Origin: Candidatus Nomurabacteria bacterium
Lineage (GTDB): Bacteria > Patescibacteriota > Minisyncoccia > Phycocordibacterales > UBA9973
Direction: 5' to 3'
DNA: 35,825 nt
Assembly: GCA_943357245.1 (NCBI GenBank)
Contig: CALRGH010000006.1
Coordinates: 1 to 35,825, forward strand
The notes beneath the pieces were generated by a model that saw only the letters and a list, made by a program, of their open reading frames with translations, did not search any database and was not told the DNA's origin. Shown here one piece after another: positions 8,257 to 14,611 of this stretch (within the stretch, counting starts at the first letter, position 1; every line of letters starts with the position of its first letter). Both the position numbers and the translations under genes were made by a program.

Positions 8257-8745
8257 TTATGACTTTTGTTGTGGATATCCAGCATTACACGAGTGAGTGA
8301 TAGCTACAGCGATTGCGTCCATCTCATCATCTTGGAGTACTTCTTTTACCATAGATACCAGTTTTGGTACAAGTTTTATCACCGCAGTCTTGTCCGCATT
8401 ACCATATCCGGTCACTGCGAGTTTAATTTGATTTGGCGCATATTCAGCTACCGTCATACCAGCTTCTGCGCATGTTGCCAATATAACACCGCGTGCTTCA
8501 CCTACTGCGAGCGCTGTTTTTTTATTGGTGGTAAAAAATAATTTTTCAATCGCAATTGCATCTGGTGTATATTCGGTAATTATTGCGCGAATTTTTTCAG
8601 CAACTAAATGAAGCCGTTCTGCATGAGGGAGTGTTTTTGAGGTAGTGAAGCATTCCGAAAAAACAATACGGTCCTTAGGGGAACCCTTTTCAAGAATTGC
8701 TATACCAAGACGGTCATAGCCTGGGTCGATACCGAGAATAATCAT
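8257..8745 (-). CDS. ruvC: Holliday junction resolvase RuvC
   Basis: This 162-aa protein starts MIILGIDPGYDRLG with the first catalytic aspartate (D7), followed by the catalytic Glu in IEKLFF and the C-terminal acidic pair in DDEMDAIAVA. These are the metal-binding residues of the RNase H-like resolvase fold. It cuts Holliday junctions bound by RuvAB. Length is close to the usual ~170 aa. ruvB lies two genes upstream on the same strand (with yebC between) and ruvA is at 26280-26858, so the ruv genes are dispersed here. Confidence 0.96.
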   Translation of the reverse strand: MIILGIDPGYDRLGIAILEKGSPKDRIVFSECFTTSKTLPHAERLHLVAEKIRAIITEYTPDAIAIEKLFFTTNKKTALAVGEARGVILATCAEAGMTVAEYAPNQIKLAVTGYGNADKTAVIKLVPKLVSMVKEVLQDDEMDAIAVAITHSCNAGYPQQKS

Positions 8746-8838
8746 GAAGTTATAAGGTTATCAAGTTTGTAAAGTTCATAAAGTTAGTTTTTTTGCGTCT
8801 TTCTACTTTATTACTTTATAACATTATGAACTTTATAA

Positions 8839-9363
8839 CTATATTGCATTTGTGTAAATTTCATCAACTTCATCATTTTCTTCGAGTTCTTCGATAAGTG
8901 TTTCAAGTTTCAGTGTGTCTTCATCAGATAAGGGAATAGTTGTTGTTGGTTTCCAAATACTGTCTTCTTTTACAAACGCCCAACTTGCCGCGCCAATGGT
9001 AGCAATTGCAGAACCGTGTTCAGAAAGAATGTGGCGGATTTCTTGTGCTGCTTTGTTTCTATTGCTCGTGATTGATTCAATAATCATTGCTACACCGCCC
9101 GGACCATACGCTTCATAGGTGATGCGTTCCATTGCTTCACCTGGTTCGGTTGCACGTTTGATTGCGCGATCAATATTATCTTTTGGCATATCCACCGTCC
9201 GCGCGCGATCAATGAGCGCACGGAGCGTAGGGGAATGTACATCACCATTAACTCGCTTTGCTTCCATGGTAATAGCTCGTGCAAGTTTGCCGAATACCTT
9301 ACTCGTCTTACCGTCCTTTGCGGCTTTCTTTACTTCAGTTTTTGCCCATTTGGAATGTCCCAT
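8839..9363 (-). CDS. yebC: YebC/PmpR family protein, compact form
   Basis: The start is taken at 9363 because MGHSKWAKTEVKKAAKDGK is the conserved YebC N-terminus; the longer reading frame upstream translates a low-complexity intergenic tract. The protein is 174 aa against about 240-250 for typical members. Domain I is complete through SEHGSAIATIGAASWAF, but the sequence then passes almost directly to the C-terminal LIEELEENDEVDEIYTN, so much of the middle domain is missing without a frameshift. Family members are described as transcriptional regulators and as translation factors acting on proline stretches. Its neighbours ruvC and ruvB are the usual context. Confidence 0.92.
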   Translation of the reverse strand: MGHSKWAKTEVKKAAKDGKTSKVFGKLARAITMEAKRVNGDVHSPTLRALIDRARTVDMPKDNIDRAIKRATEPGEAMERITYEAYGPGGVAMIIESITSNRNKAAQEIRHILSEHGSAIATIGAASWAFVKEDSIWKPTTTIPLSDEDTLKLETLIEELEENDEVDEIYTNAI

Positions 9364-9435
9364 AACTAGTAAGTAGATAGTAGTAAGGAGTAAGTAGAAA
9401 AGCAAGCGAGTTGACTATTTATGATGATGAATAAC

Positions 9436-9463
9436 AAAAAACCGGTTAGCAGCCGGTTTTTTT
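9436..9463 (-). terminator. Rho-independent terminator after ruvB
   Basis: AAAAAACCGG and CCGGTTTTTT arms enclose a short TTAGCAG loop, with a following T-run (A-run on the other strand). It lies just downstream of ruvB and upstream of yebC, both on the minus strand, so yebC probably has its own promoter. Confidence 0.8.
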
Positions 9464-9491
9464 AATTTTCTTTCCATCCCTATATCAAAAA

Positions 9492-10481
9492 TTAAAACAA
9501 TTTTTGATCGGGCACGTCGAATCCAAGATGTTGATATGCTTTTTTAGTAGCTGTGCGGCCACGTGGTGTCCGCTCAAGAAATCCTTGTTGGATGAGGTAG
9601 GGTTCAATGACTTCTTCGATTGTCGCTTCTTCTTCACTTGTTGCGGCAGCGAGGGTACCTAAACCAACAGGTCCACCTTTAAATTTTTCAATAAGTGTTT
9701 GTAAGGTAATGCGATCAACCTCTGAAAGGCCTGTTTCATCAATACCAAGAAGCGACAACGCCAAGAAAACTGTCTTTTTATCCAATTCTTTTTTATGCAC
9801 CTGCGCATAGTCACGACAGCGCTTCAAAAAGTAGTTCGCGGTGCGTGGGGTAAAGCGTGAGCGTTTCGCAATTTCAACAAGCGCGTCATCTTCAATACCA
9901 ATACCCAAAATTTTTGCTGAGCGGCGTACAATTTCTTTAATTTCATCTTCTTTATAATATTCAAGTCGGAATGTACCACCTGAAAATCGCGAGCGAAGTG
10001 GTGCAGAGAGTAATGCGATGCGTGTGGTCGCCGCAATTAAGGTAAATGGCGGTAGATCAAGTTGGATGGTGCGCGCCGATGGGCCTTTGCCTAAAATAAT
10101 ATCAAGTACACCACTCTCCATGGCAGGGTAGAGGACTTCTTCCACCATCTTATTTAAGCGATGAATTTCATCGATAAATAAAATATCGCCTGGCGTGAGG
10201 TTAGTCAGCACACTCGCCAAATCACCGACTTTTTCAATAGCAGGGCCTGAGGTTGTCTTTATTTGTCGGCCAGTTTCTTTTGCAATCAAATGCGCGAGCG
10301 TAGTTTTACCGAGTCCTGGTGGGCCATAAAATAAAATATGCTCCGCAGGGTGATTGCGTTCTTTTGCGGCATCCAAGAGGATCCGCACATTCTGCTTGAT
10401 AGTATCCTGACCGATATAGTCATCCCATGCGTCAGGGCGGAGTGATTGATCGAGATATTTGAGGGAAAAGTCTTTATCCAT
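9492..10481 (-). CDS. ruvB: Holliday junction branch-migration ATPase RuvB
   Basis: This 329-aa AAA+ ATPase has Walker A GPPGLGKT, Walker B LFIDEIHRL, sensor AATTRIALLSAPLRSRF and a C-terminal winged-helix domain (GFLERTPRGR). It drives branch migration with RuvA. A TATAAT box at 10489-10494 (minus-strand sense) ends 7 nt before the ATG and is preceded by TGC, an extended -10, so the message is probably leaderless. Length is normal. Confidence 0.98.
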   Translation of the reverse strand: MDKDFSLKYLDQSLRPDAWDDYIGQDTIKQNVRILLDAAKERNHPAEHILFYGPPGLGKTTLAHLIAKETGRQIKTTSGPAIEKVGDLASVLTNLTPGDILFIDEIHRLNKMVEEVLYPAMESGVLDIILGKGPSARTIQLDLPPFTLIAATTRIALLSAPLRSRFSGGTFRLEYYKEDEIKEIVRRSAKILGIGIEDDALVEIAKRSRFTPRTANYFLKRCRDYAQVHKKELDKKTVFLALSLLGIDETGLSEVDRITLQTLIEKFKGGPVGLGTLAAATSEEEATIEEVIEPYLIQQGFLERTPRGRTATKKAYQHLGFDVPDQKLF

Positions 10482-10520
10482 AATGCTAATTATAGCACTG
10501 CGTGGTAAGTGGGAGATGTA

Positions 10521-10548
10521 TTGACAATTATTTTAAATATGATACAAT
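10521..10548 (+). promoter_or_regulatory. Sigma-70-type promoter
   Basis: TTGACA at 10521-10526 and TACAAT at 10543-10548 are 16 bp apart. The promoter faces the small membrane protein gene at 10574. Confidence 0.8.
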
Positions 10549-10573
10549 ATACGCAAACAAAAAACTTAAACCT

Positions 10574-10801
10574 ATGGGACACGATTTAAATCTTGTTGAA
10601 GCAATACTGCTGTTTTCAATTGCAATATGGGTATTTGGGCTTGGGTTTGCTTTTATTGTGCAACACCAAAACCAATTTATGAATTGGACAAGAAGGACAC
10701 TCTCCACCTTCTTTAGAAACTACTGGAGATACATTGCCGTCTTTGCTCTCGGATATTTTCTTGCCCAAGGAAATATCGTACACCTCTCAACTTCATTTTG
10801 A
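10574..10801 (+). CDS. Small membrane protein of unknown function
   Basis: The ATG at 10574 is chosen because it follows the promoter at 10521-10548; a longer reading frame from 10502 would start upstream of that promoter. The product is 75 aa with two hydrophobic helices (AILLFSIAIWVFGLGFAFIV and YIAVFALGYFLAQ) joined by a basic loop (WTRRTLSTFFRNYWR). It probably sits in the cytoplasmic membrane. I do not recognise the family. The stop codon is embedded in the right arm of its terminator. Confidence 0.6.
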   Translation: MGHDLNLVEAILLFSIAIWVFGLGFAFIVQHQNQFMNWTRRTLSTFFRNYWRYIAVFALGYFLAQGNIVHLSTSF

Positions 10802-10814
10802 GAGGTGTTTTTTT
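10780..10814 (+). terminator. Terminator overlapping a stop codon
   Basis: ACACCTCTCAA pairs with TTGAGAGGTGT, followed by a run of T. The TGA stop of the preceding gene (10799-10801) lies inside the right arm. Confidence 0.9.
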
Positions 10815-10863
10815 ACCACCAAATACTTCGATGCTTGCGTAACATTTCGTTCATTGGGTGAGC

Positions 10864-10891
10864 TTGACAGAAACAATAGATATGCTATACT
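10864..10891 (+). promoter_or_regulatory. Sigma-70-type promoter for a non-coding transcript
   Basis: TTGACA at 10864-10869 and TATACT at 10886-10891 are 16 bp apart, with TGC before the -10 (extended -10). No protein gene follows on this strand before the terminator at 11248. Confidence 0.8.
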
Positions 10892-10897
10892 AGCTCT

Positions 10898-11279
10898 AGT
10901 TGTGAATAACCTGTGGAGAGAGATTGTAAGTGCCAAATAAGCCTTACAGTCTTTTATTTTTTTAGGAAACGATTTCCCCAGTGTTCCCAACAGAAGCGGA
11001 CTTGACCGCTTGCGCAATGTGCGCCTGACGCTATACTAAGAGTCCTGTTCATTCTTTCCAAATTAAAGAGTACATAAATCTCTAAGCAATCAGAATTTAT
11101 TCTATATGCTTTCTGACAAGACGTTCTGGTTTCGACTGGGGCCATCATGGACGACTGGATTACATGCAATACGCAAGTGATGCATGGATTGTTTAGAGAT
11201 TTATAGACTTTTTAATGAGAAAAGGGAAGTTAGAAGCGAATAGGGAAAAAATCACCGCAACAATGTTGTGGTGATTTTT
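10898..11279 (+). ncRNA. Probable structured non-coding RNA, family unknown
   Basis: A strong promoter (10864-10891) and a strong terminator (11248-11279) bracket about 380 nt with no credible protein gene. Several hairpins can be drawn: GTAAG/CTTAC early on, AGCGG/CCGCT, GCGC/GCGC, an 18-bp long-range stem (11074-11091 with 11187-11204) enclosing 95 nt, and ATGCA/TGCAT inside. The internal GTTCTGGTTTCGACTGGGG resembles the 5' tRNA-like end of tmRNA, but no T-arm or 3' acceptor partner is visible nearby. A second possible promoter (TTGCGC, then TATACT at 11030-11035) could start a shorter form. It is not recognisable as RNase P RNA or SRP RNA. Confidence 0.55.
11248..11279. terminator. Bidirectional terminator
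   Basis: A 15-bp stem (AAAATCACCGCAACA with its partner, one G-T pair) has a one-base formal loop, with T and A runs on the outer ends. It ends the non-coding transcript and lies 38 bp beyond the convergent pilB-like gene. Confidence 0.85.
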
Positions 11280-11316
11280 GTATTTCACTAAAACCTAGCA
11301 ACCAGAACCTGATTTT

Positions 11317-13017
11317 CTAGTCTTCCAATAAATCAACCGATGTTCGAAGTTCCGCAAGAGAGGTAATACCTTTCAATACTTTGATAATACCGTCTTCTTT
11401 CATATCAAAAACATGTTGATGCTCTGCTATTTTTTTGATTTCGCGCTCACTTGGATTTTCATCAGTCACTTTTTCTATTTCTTCGTCGGTTTTAATGATT
11501 TCAAAGACCCCAATACGTCCTTTGAATCCTGTATTGTTGCACTTTTCACAGCCGACAGGTTCATAGACATTTAATACTTGATCAGGGGTGATACCTTCTT
11601 TCGCGAAATCTTTTCCTTCAGTAATACCTTGTTGGATAATATCGCGAACCAGTTTTTCATCCTCACCTGCGAGCACTGCTTGTTTTTTACAAGTGGTGCA
11701 AAGTACACGTACCAGTCGTTGTGCAATAGAAAGGGTGAGTGCAGAACTGATAATTTTTGGGTTTACATTCAATTGAATAAGTCGGGGAATAACACCGGCT
11801 GCATTGTTGGTGTGCAGTGTTGAGAATACTAAGTGCCCGGTGAGCGCCGCGTCAATCGCTGTCTGTGCGGTCTCCGCGTCTCGGATTTCACCGATCATAA
11901 TCACATCCGGGTCTTGGCGAAGTGCTGCGCGAAGACCAGAAAGAAAGTCATAATTTTTGTCATGCTCGACTTGGGTTTGGGTAATACCTCCAAGGTGATA
12001 TTCGATAGGATCTTCGATGGTAATTATTTTTAATTCTGGGTTATAGAGTTTGCGCAAAAATGCGTACAGTGTGGTTGTTTTTCCGGAGCCCGTCGGACCT
12101 GTCGTCAAAATAAGTCCATTTGGTTTTGCAATTTCTCCCATTGTCACGTCGAACAATTTTTTATCCATACCCATATCCTCGAGCTTCACTTGTGTTTGTC
12201 GCGGATCAAGCAAGCGCATCACAATTGATTCGCCGTATGCGCCAGGAATAAATGACACACGGATATTTATTTCTATCTTGTCCAAGAAAATACTGAAACG
12301 TCCATCTTGCGCACTATTCGTGATAGTGAGTTTGAGTCCAGATAAAAGTTTGATGCGCGATACGAGCATTTTATACAACTCGCTTTTCATAAACATAATA
12401 TCTTGCAAGAGGCCATCGATACGATAGCGCAGTCGCACACGTTCTTCTTCGAGTTCGATGTGCACATCGGATGCTTTTGTGGTGATTGCACCAGCGAGAA
12501 TTGCCTCCATAATACGCGATACATTTCCAGATCCTCCGGTGAGTTTTTCAATCACCTCAGGCACATCGTGAATGTTTTTTATATCAGCGGAGAGTTTTGC
12601 AAGTGTTTCTCCTTCAACATCAAAACTTCCTTTTTTTGAGGTTGATGCGAACGAAAGATCATCATAAAACGTCCATGCATGTTCGAGTGATTTTTGAGAC
12701 ACCATCACTAAGCTCACCTGGTATCCCTTGGTCGCAAGAGCTTCCACGGCTTTTTGCGTGACGTCTATTTCAGGTGAGAGGATAGCGACGACGAGTTCTT
12801 TGCCGACAAGTTTGATTAATGCCAATTTTGCTGCCTCTGCTTCGGCTTGTGTCATAAGACGAAGCGCATCTGGCTCGATAGTTTGGGTGGTGAGATTTGC
12901 GTACGGAAGGTTAAATTTCGTAGTTGCCAGAAGCTGGACCACATCCTCCTCTTCTTTGGCATTTAAATCCTTAAGTTGGCGATTTTGCTCATCTTCGTCG
13001 AAGGTAATCATGGACAA
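11317..13017 (-). CDS. pilB: Type IV pilus/type II secretion assembly ATPase (PilB/GspE family)
   Basis: This 566-aa protein has an N-terminal MshEN/GspE-N-like region, then the catalytic core with Walker A GPTGSGKTTTLYAFLRK near residues 305-313, the Walker B and Asp box region ALRQDPDVIMIGEIRDAET, the His box LVFSTLHTNNA, and a tetracysteine zinc site (CTTC near 440 and CEKC near 493). It powers extension of type IV pili. No other pilus genes occur in this window, so partners must be elsewhere. The start could be the second or third codon Met region; the assigned one gives a plausible acidic N-terminus. Confidence 0.93.
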   Translation of the reverse strand: MSMITFDEDEQNRQLKDLNAKEEEDVVQLLATTKFNLPYANLTTQTIEPDALRLMTQAEAEAAKLALIKLVGKELVVAILSPEIDVTQKAVEALATKGYQVSLVMVSQKSLEHAWTFYDDLSFASTSKKGSFDVEGETLAKLSADIKNIHDVPEVIEKLTGGSGNVSRIMEAILAGAITTKASDVHIELEEERVRLRYRIDGLLQDIMFMKSELYKMLVSRIKLLSGLKLTITNSAQDGRFSIFLDKIEINIRVSFIPGAYGESIVMRLLDPRQTQVKLEDMGMDKKLFDVTMGEIAKPNGLILTTGPTGSGKTTTLYAFLRKLYNPELKIITIEDPIEYHLGGITQTQVEHDKNYDFLSGLRAALRQDPDVIMIGEIRDAETAQTAIDAALTGHLVFSTLHTNNAAGVIPRLIQLNVNPKIISSALTLSIAQRLVRVLCTTCKKQAVLAGEDEKLVRDIIQQGITEGKDFAKEGITPDQVLNVYEPVGCEKCNNTGFKGRIGVFEIIKTDEEIEKVTDENPSEREIKKIAEHQHVFDMKEDGIIKVLKGITSLAELRTSVDLLED

Positions 13018-13070
13018 ATTTTATCATAAAAATAGGCAAAATAGCCTTATAAATAGGGGATATATAGGTA

Positions 13071-13099
13071 TTGACATTATTGGTAATATATGATAAGAT
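13071..13099 (+). promoter_or_regulatory. Sigma-70-type promoter
   Basis: TTGACA at 13071-13076 and TAAGAT at 13094-13099 are 17 bp apart, with an A-rich leader before the exported-protein gene at 13139. Confidence 0.75.
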
Positions 13100-13138
13100 A
13101 TAAGCAAATAACAAATCACAAAACAATAAACAAAAACG

Positions 13139-14290
13139 ATGAAAACAATCATACTCAGTGCCCTTTTCATGGCGGTGTTCATGGGAAGCGGAGCGAATGC
13201 TCAAACAAAAAAACCAACAGGATACCCCTTTTTCGCTAAAAGTGATCAAATCGCGCAAGGTTTGATTAAGGAACATACTCCGGAAGGAATAATTACAGCG
13301 TATTTAGACAGAGGTATCTACAGTAAGTACTGGAAAATTTCTCAAGCCGATCTTGCTGATTTGATTTATAATGTCAGTCTTCGTGCACAAGAGATGGGGT
13401 GCCCGAGTCCTGTTACCAGTGCTGATAATGCAAGTGCATTGTTCTCCGCTGGTAATTATGGAACTGCAACTGTGGCCTCCCTTAAAAAGGATGGCATCAA
13501 AACAGTACACATGGGCATGATAAGTATTGCTGATGGTAAAGTTAAAATGTACGAACAACCACTTTCAGGACTTGATGACCGAATTGAATTTGGTGTGCTC
13601 TATGATGGAAATGGTGTGCCGTTCCCTGTAATAAAAAAGGGAATTGACGGACTTGGTCAGTGTTGTTTAAACATCTGTTATCCGAAACAAGAAGAGGATA
13701 ATTATGTTGACGATGGCGATGGCGGAGGACAGTACTCTGATAAAACAGTACAGCGTTCAGGAGATGGTGTGGTAATAAACAATTACAATATCATTGAAAA
13801 TTCCGGTAACTCAAGTTCAGATCAGTCGCAAGAGCAAGAACAGGAACAAACTGCTCCTGCACCTGTCCCACAACAACAAGGTTCAGGATTTGTTCCTGCT
13901 CAGATTTCGTACCAAGAAGTACCGATGCAAATGAATCAGCCTATAAATTACAATCCTGGGTACAGTGCTCCTCCGGTAAATTATGGGAATAGTGGTACTG
14001 TTGTGTACAACAATAGACCAAACGGACTTGATGTCGCTGACTTTATTGTTGATGTCGCTACACTTGGTGTCGGTATCTATGGTGCCAATCAATTGTGGAA
14101 ATTAAACAATAAGCCTGCGCCCATTTACAATGTAACCGGAGGTAACACTACTTATGGTACCAATAGTTACAATAGTGGTGTGTACGGAAATGGGCTACTC
14201 CCTACCTACACAGGTCCCGGTGGAGGCACTGGAACTGGTGGAGGTGGAGGACCGATTGATATTGGTAACGGAGGTCCTGGTAATGATTGA
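13139..14290 (+). CDS. Exported hypothetical protein with low-complexity C-terminus
   Basis: This 383-aa protein has a signal peptide (MKTIILSALFMAVFMGSGANA, cleavage near AQT). A folded N-terminal part of about 180 residues has four cysteines (GCPSP, then QCCLNIC). It is followed by a Q/E-rich linker (SQEQEQEQTAPAPVPQQQG), a Tyr/Asn/Pro-rich stretch, one hydrophobic segment (ADFIVDVATLGVGIYGA) and a Gly-rich tail. It is probably cell-surface or wall associated. I do not recognise the domain. A strong promoter precedes it and a strong terminator follows, so it is a single-gene unit next to a larger surface protein. Confidence 0.75.
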   Translation: MKTIILSALFMAVFMGSGANAQTKKPTGYPFFAKSDQIAQGLIKEHTPEGIITAYLDRGIYSKYWKISQADLADLIYNVSLRAQEMGCPSPVTSADNASALFSAGNYGTATVASLKKDGIKTVHMGMISIADGKVKMYEQPLSGLDDRIEFGVLYDGNGVPFPVIKKGIDGLGQCCLNICYPKQEEDNYVDDGDGGGQYSDKTVQRSGDGVVINNYNIIENSGNSSSDQSQEQEQEQTAPAPVPQQQGSGFVPAQISYQEVPMQMNQPINYNPGYSAPPVNYGNSGTVVYNNRPNGLDVADFIVDVATLGVGIYGANQLWKLNNKPAPIYNVTGGNTTYGTNSYNSGVYGNGLLPTYTGPGGGTGTGGGGGPIDIGNGGPGND

Positions 14291-14308
14291 GGTATGGTGT
14301 ATTTTTTC

Positions 14309-14342
14309 AAAACCCTGCAAACGAAGTTTGCAGGGTTTTTTA
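14309..14342. terminator. Terminator with GAA triloop
   Basis: AAAACCCTGCAAAC pairs with GTTTGCAGGGTTTT around GAA, with a T-run after. It follows the exported-protein gene. Confidence 0.9.
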
Positions 14343-14386
14343 TATGCCTGGCGTTCTTGCTTTTTTTCGCTCAACTTTTCAGTGGA

Positions 14387-14483
14387 GGATACAGCACATT
14401 TGGAAGTCTCACGGACAGTGTCGACTGGAGTGGGAGCAAATTTGTAGCAACAAATTATGCGTGCTTCCAAATGTGCTGTATCC
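14387..14483. other. Long-stem, large-loop structure in the 14291-14611 gap
   Basis: A perfect 20-bp inverted repeat (14387-14406 with 14464-14483) encloses 57 nt. Inside is a second hairpin AATTTGT/ACAAATT with an AGCA loop, preceded by TCGACTGGAG. A credible promoter (TTTACA 14494-14499, TATAAT 14517-14522) lies just downstream for the next gene. The rest of the 14291-14611 gap holds the terminator at 14309, this structure, that promoter and a leader hairpin; no protein gene is seen. Confidence 0.5.
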
Positions 14484-14493
14484 GGAGTACCTA

Positions 14494-14522
14494 TTTACAA
14501 TACATGCGATGTATGATATAAT
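14494..14522 (+). promoter_or_regulatory. Sigma-70-type promoter of the surface-protein gene
   Basis: TTTACA and TATAAT are separated by 17 bp. Transcription would begin near 14529, giving a leader of about 83 nt that contains the hairpin at 14574-14600. A second TATAAT at 14597-14602, 9 nt before the ATG, could give a nearly leaderless message. Confidence 0.7.
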
Positions 14523-14573
14523 CCTTTTAGTTATAAAAAGAGTCGGAAACCCCCATTATTATCACTAGTACCC

Positions 14574-14600
14574 TATATCCTTTTTAAAAATAAGGATATA
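14574..14600 (+). promoter_or_regulatory. Leader hairpin before the surface-protein start
   Basis: TATATCCTT pairs with AAGGATATA over a 9-nt loop. The right arm contains AAGGA, a Shine-Dalgarno-like core, but 15 nt from the ATG, which is farther than usual. The arm also overlaps an alternative -10 TATAAT. The hairpin could mask a ribosome site or be incidental. Confidence 0.4.
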
Positions 14601-14611
14601 ATAAAACCATT

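Noticed and set aside
9364-9405. N-terminal extension of YebC
   Set aside because: The extra residues translate a TAGTAAGTAG tract; the conserved MGHSKW start follows.
11090-11205. Canonical tmRNA (ssrA)
   Set aside because: Only the UUCUGG-UUUCGAC-GGGG-like segment is present. No T-arm GGTTCGA, no acceptor partner and no plausible tag peptide ending were found in order or permuted.
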